Assembly: GCF_963583255.1 (NCBI RefSeq)
Contig: NC_084803.1
Span: 28,804,428-28,868,427 of the forward strand
Source of the DNA: Pyrus communis
Taxonomy: Eukaryota > Streptophyta > Magnoliopsida > Rosales > Rosaceae
Direction: 5' to 3'
Length of the DNA: 64,000 nt
Every line of letters starts with the position of its first letter. Within the stretch, counting starts at the first letter, position 1. The notes beneath the pieces are model-generated. The model saw only the letters and a list, made by a program, of their open reading frames with translations. It was not told where the DNA came from and ran no database searches. Of this stretch, positions 43,693-55,259 are shown in pieces. The position numbers and the translations under genes were made by a program.

Positions 43693-45820
43693 TGATAGGA
43701 GCATATTTAGGCGACTTAACTTGCTTATTCTTGTGCATTTGTGCTATTATTTCTTAGCTAATGTCGTATTACAACTCAATTTTGTGTGTTTGCAGGTCCT
43801 ATGGGTTAAAGTACCAAGGAAGTGCATTTTGGGGCAATTTGGAGCAATTTTGGACACTATGTGGATAGCTTGCATATGGGCCAACATGGATGGACGAATT
43901 TGGACTTCAAGAGGCTAGAAATGTGATAAGAAGAGGAAGGAACTAAGCTAAGGACAAAGTGGATAAGGAAGTAGCTCAAAGAGGAAACCCTATCCAAAAC
44001 CTTATCTAAAACCTTATCCAACATTATCCAAACCTTATCTCATCTTATCCTATCCAAACCTTATCATGTCTTAATCCTAGTTGCAAGGGGACCTAAATAG
44101 ATAATTCTAGAACCTATTTCTAGAAGCATCCTATTCTAGAAGTCCCAAATCAGCCACAAACCTATTCTTTCTAGAAACCCTACAAAAGTGGCGCATCAAA
44201 CCCTTCTAGAAGGCCTTGCCTTACCTTGCAAGCCAATGCACCCTTTCCCTCACTTGTGCCGCACCTTCCTAGGCCTAATTCCCTTTGGATTCTGATTTCT
44301 AAGGCCTAATCCCTTTTGGATTTGGGTTACACAAGCCTATTATGAAACTAAGTGGGCGAAACCCCCTTCTAGGTGGATTTGATCACCTATAGCCGAATTC
44401 TAGGGCCCTAATCCATAAAATCTGTTAAGTCTAACCCTAATCTACTTAACCCTAGGACTATATAAACATAAATTCAGCCAAAAATTCGTACACCCCTTTA
44501 TGCTATTAAGAACCTTTGTGCCGCAACCCCTATTCTCCATTCTTCAACCTCCATACACCTCCATACACCTCCATACATATCTGCCGCAACCCTACCACCA
44601 TAATCAACCATCCTCCATCCCTCTAAACAAGAAAACACCATCCAAAACCCCCAATTCCACCACAAACACCTTGTGCCGCAGCAAGGAGAAGGAAGAGGAG
44701 CCAAGCCGTGCATCAAATCCATCTTAGAGTCGCTGAAACGTTTAGGTGTGATCTTTCTTATGATTTCAATGTTTAAATTCAATAATCTTTGTTTCGCAAG
44801 CATGAGGAACTAATCCCCTTTTGGCTAGGGGGAATTTCGAAGCCATGGTTATATTTGCATGATGATTTGATTACTTTCAGTTGTGATTTCATGAATGATG
44901 AATTCAATTTACTTATCTGTTTTAATTAAAACTTGTTTATGTATATGAATTGAGAGTGCACACTTAATTTGCATGCATAAATATGATGCTAGGGTATAAG
45001 GAAACTTCACCTAATCGTTGGGAACTTATATTCATGAGTAGTTAAGATTGTTGGTCACAATTATGTTAAGTAAATTCTTGGCATAAGTATCATGCGCTTT
45101 CATAGTTACGAATGTCTCGTCATCACCTATGATTTCCATAGAACCTAATGATCTTTGATTGTCTTTCTATTATGCGCTTTCATATAGAAAACTTTTAAGG
45201 AATAATTTGATTGCAATAGGCTAATTCCATTCAATTCAATGACCTAAGGGAAATCTGAGAGTTAATTTAAGCGTACCTAATTAACTTGGGGTGTTGAGGT
45301 TCATAATTCATTGAATAAGCAACTGAAGATTGTGTTGTATGCAAGTATGCCATGTGTGGAGAAAGACCTCCTAGCTATCTCAGCATCCACCTAATTCCTT
45401 CAATTTCGTCCAAATCTGCCTAGTTTACATTATTGTTTTGTTTGTTTGATTTTCCTCCAAAACCAAATCCCCAATTGTCTTAGAGTGTCTAATTGGTTCA
45501 AATATGTTTTAGATTGTGTTTTTAAGAGTTTTGAGTCAAGTTAGAACCAATTTTCGTCCAAGTTTGTGTTTAGGCTCAAAACTACCTAGTTTGTGTTTTT
45601 AGGCAGTTTTGAGTGCTTTTAGCCTATTTTGAGTCTTGTGAACTTGTTTGAGTCTTTTTAAGTGAGTTAAGTGTTTTAAAGGTCAGTTTTATTTATTTGA
45701 GTCAGTTTAGAGTGTTTAACAATCCCTCCTAATCCCCGGTGTAAGAACGATCCCTACTTATTTATATGCTACAATTGTCAAAAAAGGGTTAATTTGTGTG
45801 TTAAGTTAATTTTCGTATCA
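43693..45820 (+). repeat. Plus-strand 3' LTR (2,128 bp) with the interior of its element deleted
   Basis: It runs from TGATAGGAGC to TTTCGTATCA, apparently full length. A TATA-like CTATATAAA lies at 44458-44466, GCCGCA words lie nearby (44519, 44582, 44675), and AGGTGTGATC follows near 44744. U3 shows repeated CTTATCC words (43990-44070). Flanks show no target duplication (GAATT and TTCTC), so the left side was rearranged. The right flank is protease code of remnant E. Short ORFs at 43682-43918 and 44498-44803 are not supported. Confidence 0.75.
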
Positions 45821-46106
45821 TTCTCCCTTCCAATTCCTTCCTCGATGGTGGTTTTAGATGCATCCTTCTTGATTGGTGTTGAACGTTCCTGCCCCATATT
45901 TTTAATTATAGCAATGGCAAAACAAGAACGAACATCATTAGGATTCTCAATGGATTCGGAAACCTTAAAGTTAATCATATCACCACCAAACTCCATAGTT
46001 AAGGCTCCCTTGGCCACGTCAATCTTGGTGTGGGTTGTTTTCATGAAAGGTCGTCCAAGTAAGAGTGGCGATGGTGGAGAGTGGGTTGAATCCTCCATGT
46101 CAAGCA
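45821..46106 (-). pseudogene. Protease C-terminal part of gag-pol remnant E
   Basis: The minus strand encodes [23 protein letters not shown] and a following stretch collinear with residues 710-800 of the A polyprotein. It continues the frame of 55260-56598: element D entered between FYVL and DMEDS, duplicating AAGCA. Downstream coding is missing; the plus-strand LTR 43693-45820 abuts it. No RT remains. Confidence 0.85.
46102..46106. repeat. Left target-site duplication of element D (AAGCA)
   Basis: AAGCA precedes TGATGCGAG and recurs at 55255-55259 after CTATCA. Removing D rejoins the protease frame of E. Confidence 0.93.
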
Positions 46107-47974
46107 TGATGCGAGAATTACTTGACACTCAAATTAAACCCTCGTTTGACAATTGTAGTAGAATGGATAAGTGAGGGATCGTTCTAGACCGGGGATTAGG
46201 AGGGCTTGCTAAAACCTTCTAAATTGACTTAAAAACATAAAAACACAATATAAAACACTATTTAATGCTCGAAGAAAGCAAAACTAAAAATAAGAAAGAT
46301 TAAGACTAAGACTTCAACGAAATAGGGGGGAATTGGATTTGGACGAATTTAAACTAAAATGAATACTTGGAAACAAAACAAATTGTAAATATGGATTTGA
46401 CGGAAATGAATGGATGGGAAGCTAGCTAAGGGTTCTTTCTCTACACATGATATTTATGCATATGAATCAATTTCCAGTTATTCCTTCATTGAATTATGAA
46501 CGACAATGCCCCAAATTAACCGTGACATCACTAGTTAACCCTCAGATTTTCCTTATATTATTGGATTGGATGGCATCATTCGACAACCCAAAACATTCTC
46601 AAAAGTTCCCTACATGTCATCATAATAGAGATACAATCGAAGATCATTAAGAATAATGAAAACCATAAGCATTGACAAAGCATTTGCAACTATGACATCA
46701 TGTTACTCATGCTAAGAATTAAACTTAACGCGATCGTGACAAGCGACCTTTACTACTTTCAAGTATAAGTTAGTAACGATTATGTGAAACCTCCTTAAAC
46801 TTTAGCCACATATTCATGCATGCTAATTAAGTGTCGACCCTCAATCAACAAACACAAATAAGTTAATCATCAAATAGTTAAGCCAATTGCATTCACGAAT
46901 CAAGAGTTCATAACCGGAATTCATCAATTCATATCACATAAATAATCATGGTATTGAAATCACCCCTAGCCAAAAAGGGGTTTAGTTCCTCATAACTTTG
47001 AAATCAAAGAAACACCTAAACATTCCAACAACTCAAACTTGAATTGTATGAACGTTTAGGCACTCTTCTCTTCCATTCCTCATATTACAAAACAAAGAGA
47101 ATTGAATTTAAACATTGAAATCAAAGAAACACCTAAACATTCCAACAACTCAAACTTGAATTGTATGAACGTTTAGGCCCTCTTCTCTTCCTCTTTATTG
47201 TAGCATAAGGTCTAAGGATAGTTGGTTTGGGGGAATGGAAGTGTGGAATGGAGTGAGGAGTGATGGAAATGGAAAGATGGTTTTTGGATTCTAAGGGAGA
47301 CTCACGGCTAAGAGAGAAAGGGATGTGTTTGTGGTGTGTTGTGTATGAAATGAGATGTTTATGAATGAATGAATGCAAGGGTATTTATAGGAGTAGTGGA
47401 GGGAACATATGGCTATGTCATTTGTAGGTGAAGTAGGTGGATGTTGTAGGTGAAGTAGGTGGATGTTGTAGGTGAAGTGGATGTTGTAGGTGAAGTAGGT
47501 GGATGTTGTAGGTGAAGTAGGTGGATGATATGTTAAGTGATAAGTGATAAGTGATATGATATGTGGTTATGATATGATAAGTGGTTAAGTGGTGATGATA
47601 AGTGATAAGTGCATGTGGGTTAACTAATGAAGGAAATGCATGTGCAATGACAATGTGTTAGAATGGATGTGTGTTATGCATGGCATGATTGGGATTAGGA
47701 AAGGTTTAAATGTCCTAAAACTAAAGAGAACAAGGTTCCAACACTTTGGCTCCAATTAGGTCTTCAATTTCGTCCAACACTTTGGCTTCAAGCATAAGCT
47801 ATCCGTCCTTAGCCCGAAAGTGCTCCAAAAGTCTCCAAAATGCATCTTTTTGCTCCTTTAGCCCTTTGGACCTACAAACACACGAAAATAGCTTAAAGTA
47901 CTAAAATAACTAAAGAAACATAACGTAAATGTACGAGAACAAGCCATTTAAGTCGCATAAATATGCTCCTATCA
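46107..47974 (-). repeat. 3' LTR of element D (1,868 bp)
   Basis: Termini are TGATGCGAG and GCTCCTATCA. TATA-like box 47382-47390, leader hairpins 47015-47060 and 47132-47177. U3 begins with five or so copies of a 22-bp unit GTTGTAGGTGAAGTAGGTGG (47425-47527, one copy shortened), then GATAAGTG words. Confidence 0.92.
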
Positions 47975-48740
47975 AATACCCCCACACTTAGCTTTTGCTA
48001 GTCCTCGAGCAAAACAGAAAAACAAAACAAAAAGAACAAAACACAACCTACACCTTCCAACAATCGTATCAGGGACTTCCAATGCACATGACAAGTTAAA
48101 AATCATTATTCTCACAGATTTGAGCCATCTTTACACTTAAGTACATTCTTAATCATAGTCACCACATACTAGTTCACAATTAAGCAATTAAAACACATTT
48201 CAAATGTAGTAACATGCCTTTAGAGAATTCCCTCAATTTCTTACTAGATGTACTCTCGTTTTTCACACAGATTTTCTGACTACACACCCTACACTAGGTA
48301 TATGTGAGAAGATTGATGTAAACATGTAGACGAACACTGACATATGTTATAATAAGGAAAGCATTTTCTGGAGTTAATAAGCATGTTTAGATATGATCTC
48401 ATGAATGGAATGCTACTACTTAGACGCGAGAACCAGTGACACCATAAGCTCATACCAAGTTCAAACTCCACAATTGAAATACATAACACTCAATATAGAA
48501 GTCAAAGGGTAGTAACGGGGCTAGGGTATTGGCTAACAATGAAAGGTGAAGGATAAACAAACATTCTTAAAGCAATAGTGAGCAAAGTATTGAATTAGGC
48601 ACTTAGAATTCCCTTAAGAACCCAGAAGTCAACTTTGAACACCCAAGGGAAAATCACACAAAACTTAGGGCCATATTCAACTTTTTGGACCCTTTCTTCA
48701 ACCATCAACGCTCGTGAGTTCATTCTTACTTATTTTCACT

Positions 48741-48778
<38 letters not shown>

Positions 48779-49800
48779 CTTTTGAATCTCAAAACATACA
48801 TATAAACGTAAGAACAAACTTTTACTCCCCCACACTCATTTTCTTGCATAATGTAACTCAAAAGGAATTCATTTAAGTCATGCTCACTAAACTTTAAGAA
48901 CAAGGGTATAGGAAAGTCCTACTCTAAGCTAGGTAAGGGGTGATGTGGGTAAACAAGGAATAAAGGCAAAACGAGGCTCAACGGGGTTAAAACTTACAAC
49001 ATATACGAAGTATGGGAAGTAAGGCTATTTTGCTATGGTGGTGGTCACTACACAACTTCTTCTTGAATATGTGTTATGCAAATCAATAACATGCTTTGAA
49101 TGAAATGGGCATGAGTTCTAGCATTTGGAACTATATGATGAAACGCCTTCTAAGTAGTAACCAAGCAAAGAATAATGAGATCATGCAACGACTTTAGAAA
49201 ACAAGAAATCACAGATTATACTCTCCAAAGAACGTTATAGGCTCAAGTCTCTCAGGGTTGTAGCGTTTGTTTGAGTTCCTTCCTTCAAGCATGTTACAAA
49301 AACGAATTTTTTTCTTTTATGATTGCATGTGAAGTCATACATTATAACCATAACCAAGCATATACCAAGAGTAAATCAAACTTTTCTCTATGTTTATAAC
49401 TCTTTCTAACCGTCATGCAATTATAAACCAAATCCTTATCATTGTGTTGGAAGGTACCCTAAGACACAAACACACAAAAACGACTCTTAAAACAACTCTT
49501 TTTGGGTTTTTCAAAACAATTTTTCAAATTTTTATGGGATTTTCGAATTATAAAACAAAACACACTAAAACACTCTAAAACAACTTAAAAACACCTTAAA
49601 ACAGCAAGGAACAACATTTGAAGTTATGGGTGATAAAATCCCACGAATTTAAATTAACAACATTAGTTACCCCCCCCACACTTAAATCAAACATTGTCCT
49701 CAATGTTTTAAGCATAGATTCACACAAAACATAAGTAAACACACAAAAAACACTTAAACATACTAAACATGGCAGAATGTAATTAACAAAGAGAAGAGTT
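47975..49800 (-). mobile_element. 3' internal region of element D
   Basis: Polypurine cores lie at 47979-47989, 48826-48836 (one change, ACACTC) and 49673-49683, 847 bases apart each time. A poly-T run is at about 48745-48778. 49080-49440 is almost the same as in B and A. Non-coding. Confidence 0.8.
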
Positions 49801-51088
49801 TAGAGACGCAAATCTGGTTATAGAGTGTAAATTCCATCTTCTCCTTGGTAATTGCATTGAGGCTTTTGATCTTTGTGATTCCACAGGCTTACTCTTGAAC
49901 TGGTTTCTGCCCATCGTTGATTTTCCTTTGTGCTACTTCTTGAACTGGGCAGCATGATGGTTCATTTGGTCTCCCCCGAAGGTCTGAGCTTACCCCTTTG
50001 GTCTGTTTCTTTGTTCAATCTTTCCAATTCGTATTGAAAAGGGTTGGAGGATAACTCAGCCTATGTTTGTCTCCACATGCTTCAATGTATCATTTTCACT
50101 TGCCTTACTCGCTCCCCTTTGCAGAAGTGGTCCCTTCTCCGGAAGTGTATCAACCGTTGAAGATGACTACTCGAGAGCAACGCTAGGTAAGCAATCAGGA
50201 ATAGATTCCAGGCAGTTGGCTCCAGATCGGAAGACTGACTCTAAGTGCCGGCTGATTGCTTCTTTTACTTTGCCATGCGAGTAAGAACAAGGACAAAGAA
50301 AAAGACAGGGAAAGAGCATGATATGAGATACTTTTGCTTTTGACCTTGATGATATGAGATACCTTTGCTTTTCAAGAAGCGGTGAATGAATCAGCACATG
50401 TATTTGTTGTGCTGTTTCCTCCTGGGTCATATGTACTCCAGGCATCTGGTATCATCTTTGGGGAAGAAGAAAGAATTGAGTATTTCGAAAGGCTTTTCTG
50501 GGAGTGCGCCCTCAGAGGTGAGGGAGAGTTGGGCATTCTCTTCAGGTTTGCCTTGCCATAAAAGACGAAGGTCGACATATATAGAGAAAATATCAAGTGG
50601 TGGTACTGTGTTTTTACCCTTGTCGACAAATGTCTCTTCGATATCTCAACGACGCCTCTTCGATTTCTGAGCAGGCGCCCCTTCGATTTCTGAACGACGC
50701 CCCTTTGCTTTCTGAACGACACGTAGTAGTGCGGATGCGGCTCCTTTTGACAAAGCTGCACGCGTTTTCTGAAAAGCAGAGAAAGCGTCGCCGAACTTTG
50801 CGCTTGTCGGCTAAAGAGGTGTAGTTGCGATGATGGCCTCCACGTGTTTTCAGCTTTGTCAGATATCTTTTGACAAAGTTGAACGCGTCTTCTGAAAAGC
50901 CGAGAAAGCGTCGCCTAAATTACGCCGGAAAATCTGGCTCTTTGAATCGGTGGACGCGTCGCCTTGGCTTTTTATAGAGCTATCAATCACCCCAACACAC
51001 ACACTCTGAAGAATTACCATTCTTGAAAATCGACTTCGGCCCTTTGAAATTTAACTCCATCCCTTCTCTTTGAACACTTTTGAAAAAA
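49801..51088 (+). promoter_or_regulatory. Upstream region of the antisense gene in element D
   Basis: It has the same order as in B. Units of CGCCTCTTCGATTTCTGA type lie at 50625-50710; the first G-box is changed (ACACGTAG near 50717) and the second, CACGTG, is intact near 50839. W-box blocks lie near 50746 and 50867, and TATA-like TTTTTATAG at 50969-50977. The start codon is at 51089. The distal part (49800-50500) is nearly invariant between D, A and B. Confidence 0.6.
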
Positions 51089-51781
51089 ATGGCAAACTCA
51101 TCGAACCTTAGCTTGGAATTGAGCCTTAGCAGTGATACGGGCGCGCCGCGTCAAGGTAACGTATGGCGCCCTTCTTTCTTTTCTTCTAACGGTCCTCTCA
51201 CAGGTGAAGACTCCGTGATGCAGGATGCCACAACAGCTACAATAGTAGCTAGGAACCTCCTCACTCCGAAAGATAGTAGGCTGCTGTCAGGACGGTCCGA
51301 TGAGTTGGCCGTTCAAGAGTCCCTCGCACTTAGTGTTCAGTGTGCGAGTTCTGTGTCCAACATGGGCCAACGCCTGCTTGCCCGCTCCCGTCAGGTGGAA
51401 TCATTGATGGCAGAGGTGGAAAGTCTCAAGCAGGAGATCCAGCAGCTGAAGTATGAGAATAGAAGTTTGCACGTGCTTGCAAACAACTATTCGACGGGCA
51501 TGAAGAGGAAGCTTGATGAGCTGCAAGAGTCTGAAGGTCGTATTCACAGTGACCGTCAAAGGTTTTCGTCTTTCCTCCAGAGGCACCTTTTTCCTGGCTC
51601 ATCCAGCGCTTGGCCAAGTATTGAGGCCTGGAGTGCTCTATCTTCGATGCCTCCCGCTCCGATGCCTTCTGCTCCTATGCCTTCCGTTCCTACGCCTTCC
51701 GCTCCGATGCCTTCTGTTCCTACGCCTTCCGCTTCAAGAGTAAAGCCACGTAGTGGGGCCTCAAGCAAACATCCTCTGTGA
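51089..51781 (+). CDS. Antisense coiled-coil protein with EAR-like motif (copy 4, element D)
   Basis: The ORF has 230 codons from ATG 51089, with no break. It is the closest relative of copy 3 in A and keeps LSLELSL at 7-13, the heptad region, GMKRKLDEL and QRHLFPGSSSAWPS. Its tail has the same order of Met-Pro/Thr-Pro units and ends SKHPL instead of SKQPL. Silent differences again prevail against copy 1. Its TATA-like box is intact. It converges with the gag-like ORF, whose stop is 78 bases away across a poly-T tract. Since D is the youngest insertion, this copy represents a version carried by a recently mobile element. Confidence 0.77.
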   Translation: MANSSNLSLELSLSSDTGAPRQGNVWRPSFFSSNGPLTGEDSVMQDATTATIVARNLLTPKDSRLLSGRSDELAVQESLALSVQCASSVSNMGQRLLARSRQVESLMAEVESLKQEIQQLKYENRSLHVLANNYSTGMKRKLDELQESEGRIHSDRQRFSSFLQRHLFPGSSSAWPSIEAWSALSSMPPAPMPSAPMPSVPTPSAPMPSVPTPSASRVKPRSGASSKHPL

Positions 51782-51808
51782 AGGCTCCATCTTTCTCCAT
51801 GTTTAGTA

Positions 51809-51850
<42 letters not shown>

Positions 51851-51859
51851 TAAATAAAA
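51782..51859. other. Convergent 3' ends with poly-T spacer (D)
   Basis: Seventy-eight bases lie between the stops of the two genes, with an uninterrupted T run of about 37 (51811-51847). It has the same position and make-up as 14565-14654 in B. Confidence 0.6.
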
Positions 51860-53191
51860 TCAAACGGCATGGAATTTATCTTTGAATGGGCGGTGATACT
51901 TGATATGATCTGGTAATAGTTTAAATTCCAGATTGGGTGCCTGAATCATTAACCACATGTTAGTATAAAAGAAAATTGAAATTCGGGGAGGCGGCTTACC
52001 TGTGTGCTCCAAAATGAACTCCAGAATAAACACCCCTTCGAAAGTTATGACTTGTCCCGTGTCAGAAAATCCAACTTCCTTGGGAATTGTGGTTTCAAAT
52101 ATGTCCTCTTTGATGCCTTCTACATCTTCTCCAGCCACTACCTTCTCTTGAATCATTCTTCTTGGTGTACAAAGTCCTTTGAAGAATTCAACACCATCTA
52201 AAACTTGCTGTGTTGCACCAAGAATTGGAATAGCATTTTGCACCTTTGGGAAGGCTTCCACGATGTCCTTTTTACTCTCTTCTTGGTTGGGAATCAAAAA
52301 CCTGCTAAGAAAAGGGACATTGGGTGGAATAACATCAGAATAACATGGAATTGGGACGTCCTTACTGGTGGTGGGTGGTTTAGAGGGCTTAGGGGGCTGC
52401 GGCAAGGGTTGTTCTACCCTTGCCGTGTGCATGTCTTCTTCCTCCTCCTCAATTAGCAGCTCTTCCACTTCTAGGCTATGTTTGGACATTTTTAGGTCAG
52501 CTCCAACCTCCATAGCACTTCCCAAAGTGATAGCATTATGGATTTCAAAATCTTCCTTCGAGTTTTCAATAGTTGAGTTGGAAAGTTCACTTTGCTCTTG
52601 AATTTGTTTCATGAACTCCATAATCTGCCCAAATTGCTCGTCCAATTTACCCAACTTCTTGTCTTGATTTTGTTCGTCCTGCGTCAAAGAGGTTAGTAAT
52701 TGAAAATTTTTATCATTATCTATGGACATACTTGAACTTGATTGGAATTGTTGTGGGGGAGGTTGTGGTGGCTGCATAGGTGTTGTATTGAACTCCTCAT
52801 ATGGTTGCCAATATGCTTCTTGTTGAGCCTCCTTGGCTTGATTTTGTGACCCCTGCGCCAAAGAATTTATTTCATTAAGAATTTGAATATAATCTATTGG
52901 CGAACTTGAATTTAATTGAGCATATTGCATATGAAGTTGTGGTGGCTGCATAGGTCTTGAATAGAACTCCTCATATGGTTGGCAATATGCTTCACGTTGA
53001 ACTTGTTGATCTTCCCACCATATAGAGTTTGAATGATCCCTCCAATCTCTTTGTGGACATTGATTGGCTTGAAATCCTTGCCTATATGAAGCACCAAATG
53101 TAGGGACACTCTGCATTGTGGTCCTTTCGGCATACGGCGACAATTTAGAAGTAAGATTTGCCAATTGAGCTTGAATGCTAGCAAAATCCAT
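51860..53191 (-). CDS. Gag-derived fusion protein of element D
   Basis: The ORF has 443 codons, is intact, and starts about 160 bases after the primer-binding site. It begins with a gag-like segment (MDFASIQAQLANLTSKLS, cf. [15 protein letters not shown] in A), a WRDHSNSIWWED segment, and two copies of a unit around YCQPYEEFYSRPMQPPQ / YWQPYEEFNTTPMQPPQP. It then has a coiled stretch, an acidic run (EEEEED), NVPFLSRFLIPNQEESKKDI (gag-protease linker in A), and a jump to APNLEFKLLPDHIKYHRPF (pre-RT in A), ending HAV. Zinc knuckle, protease core and RT are absent. It is longer than the B protein (373) but collinear. Retention of one long frame in two diverged pol-less elements argues for a role; which one is unknown. 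Confidence 0.72.
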   Translation of the reverse strand: MDFASIQAQLANLTSKLSPYAERTTMQSVPTFGASYRQGFQANQCPQRDWRDHSNSIWWEDQQVQREAYCQPYEEFYSRPMQPPQLHMQYAQLNSSSPIDYIQILNEINSLAQGSQNQAKEAQQEAYWQPYEEFNTTPMQPPQPPPQQFQSSSSMSIDNDKNFQLLTSLTQDEQNQDKKLGKLDEQFGQIMEFMKQIQEQSELSNSTIENSKEDFEIHNAITLGSAMEVGADLKMSKHSLEVEELLIEEEEEDMHTARVEQPLPQPPKPSKPPTTSKDVPIPCYSDVIPPNVPFLSRFLIPNQEESKKDIVEAFPKVQNAIPILGATQQVLDGVEFFKGLCTPRRMIQEKVVAGEDVEGIKEDIFETTIPKEVGFSDTGQVITFEGVFILEFILEHTGKPPPRISIFFYTNMWLMIQAPNLEFKLLPDHIKYHRPFKDKFHAV

Positions 53192-53334
53192 ATCTTACTT
53201 CTCTAGTACCTAAAATCAAAGAAAGAGAACTAAATCAAATATCAAAAGTAACAACAAACAAAGAAAACAACACTAAGTTAGAAACTAAAACGAAAACAAC
53301 TAAACAAAAAAAAAAAAAAAAAAAAAGAACCAAG

Positions 53335-53371
53335 GGATTAGCAAAGTTGCTAATCCCCGGCAACGGCGCCA
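53335..53371 (-). other. Primer-binding site (tRNA-Asp) with adjoining hairpin, element D
   Basis: Minus TGGCGCCGTTGCCGGGGA at 53354-53371, a perfect match to the tRNA-Asp end. The inverted repeat GGATTAGCAA / TTGCTAATCC (spacer AG) spans 53335-53356. The LTR starts at 53377. Confidence 0.9.
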
Positions 53372-53376
53372 AAATT

Positions 53377-55254
53377 TGATGCGAGAATTACTTGACACTC
53401 AAATTAAACCCTCGTTTGACAATTGTAGTAGAATGGATAAGTGAGGGATCGTTCTAGACCGGGGATTAGGAGGGCTTGCTAAAACCTTCTAAATTGACTT
53501 AAAAACATAAAAACACAATATAAAACACTATTTAATGCTCGAAGAAAGCAAAACTAAAAATAAGAAAGATTAAGACTAAGACTTCAACGAAATAGGGGGG
53601 AATTGGATTTGGACGAATTTAAACTAAAATGAATACTTGGAAACAAAACAAATTGTAAATATGGATTTGACGGAAATGAATGGATGGGAAGCTAGCTAAG
53701 GGTTCTTTCTCTACACATGATATTTATGCATATGAATCAATTTCCAGTTATTCCTTCATTGAATTATGAACGACAATGCCCCAAATTAACCGTGACATCA
53801 CTAGTTAACCCTCAGATTTTCCTTATATTATTGGATTGGATGGCATCATTCGACAACCCAAAACATTCTCAAAAGTTCCCTACATGTCATCATAATAGAG
53901 ATACAATCGAAGATCATTAAGAATAATGAAAACCATAAGCATTGACAAAGCATTTGCAACTATGACATCATGTTACTCATGCTAAGAATTAAACTTAACG
54001 CGATCGTGACAAGCGACCTTTACTACTTTCAAGTATAAGTTAGTAACGATTATGTGAAACCTCCTTAAACTTTAGCCACATATTCATGCATGCTAATTAA
54101 GTGTCGACCCTCAATCAACAAACACAAATAAGTTAATCATCAAATAGTTAAGCCAATTGCATTCACGAATCAAGAGTTCATAACCGGAATTCATCAATTC
54201 ATATCACATAAATAATCATGGTATTGAAATCACCCCTAGCCAAAAAGGGGTTTAGTTCCTCATAACTTTGAAATCAAAGAAACACCTAAACATTCCAACA
54301 ACTCAAACTTGAATTGTATGAACGTTTAGGCACTCTTCTCTTCCATTCCTCATATTACAAAACAAAGAGAATTGAATTTAAACATTGAAATCAAAGAAAC
54401 ACCTAAACATTCCAACAACTCAAACTTGAATTGTATGAACGTTTAGGCCCTCTTCTCTTCCTCTTTATTGTAGCATAAGGTCTAAGGATAGTTGGTTTGG
54501 GGGAATGGAAGTGTGGAATGGAGTGAGGAGTGATGGAAATGGAAAGATGGTTTTTGGATTCTAAGGGAGACTCACGGCTAAGAGAGAAAGGGATGTGTTT
54601 GTGGTGTGTTGTGTATGAAATGAGATGTTTATGAATGAATGAATGCAAGGGTATTTATAGGAGTAGTGGAGGGAACATATGGCTATGTCATTTGTAGGTG
54701 AAGTAGGTGGATGTTGTAGGTGAAGTAGGTGGATGTTGTAGGTGAAGTGGATGTTGTAGGTGAAGTAGGTGGATGTTGTAGGTGAAGTAGGTGGATGATA
54801 TGTTAAGTGATAAGTGATAAGTGATATGATATGTGGTTATGATATGATAAGTGGTTAAGTGGTGATGATAAGTGATAAGTGCATGTGGGTTAACTAATGA
54901 AGGAAATGCATGTGCAATGACAATGTGTTAGAATGGATGTGTGTTATGCATGGCATGATTGGGATTAGGAAAGGTTTAAATGTCCTAAAACTAAAGAGAA
55001 CAAGGTTCCAACACTTTGGCTCCAATTAGGTCTTCAATTTCGTCCAACACTTTGGCTTCAAGCATAAGCTATCCGTCCTTAGCCCGAAAGTGCTCCAAAA
55101 GTCTCCAAAAGTCTCCAAAATGCATCTTTTTGCTCCTTTAGCCCTTTGGACCTACAAACACACGAAAATAGCTTAAAGTACTAAAATAACTAAAGAAACA
55201 TAACGTAAATGTACGAGAACAAGCCATTTAAGTCGCATAAATATGCTCCTATCA
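53377..55254 (-). repeat. 5' LTR of element D (1,878 bp)
   Basis: It matches 46107-47974 throughout, with one added 10-bp GTCTCCAAAA repeat near 55102. TATA-like box 54652-54660, leader hairpins 54285-54330 and 54402-54447, 22-bp repeats 54695-54797. It drives the gag-like ORF. Confidence 0.92.
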
Positions 55255-55259
55255 AAGCA
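55255..55259. repeat. Right target-site duplication of element D (AAGCA)
   Basis: Directly after the LTR end CTATCA; partner of 46102-46106. Confidence 0.93.

Larger units (their letters stand above)
46107..55254 (-). mobile_element. Element D: complete, very young non-autonomous LTR element with two genes
   Basis: This element is 9,148 bp on the minus strand: 5' LTR 53377-55254, primer-binding site 53354-53371, sense gag-like ORF 53191-51860, antisense ORF 51089-51781, 3' internal region and 3' LTR 46107-47974. The 5-bp duplication AAGCA is perfect. The LTRs have the same length except for one extra 10-bp GTCTCCAAAA unit at about 55102 in the 5' LTR, and I saw no other difference; the insertion must be recent. 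It has the same gene plan as B with different LTRs, and no pol. Host site: protease region of remnant E. Confidence 0.94.
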
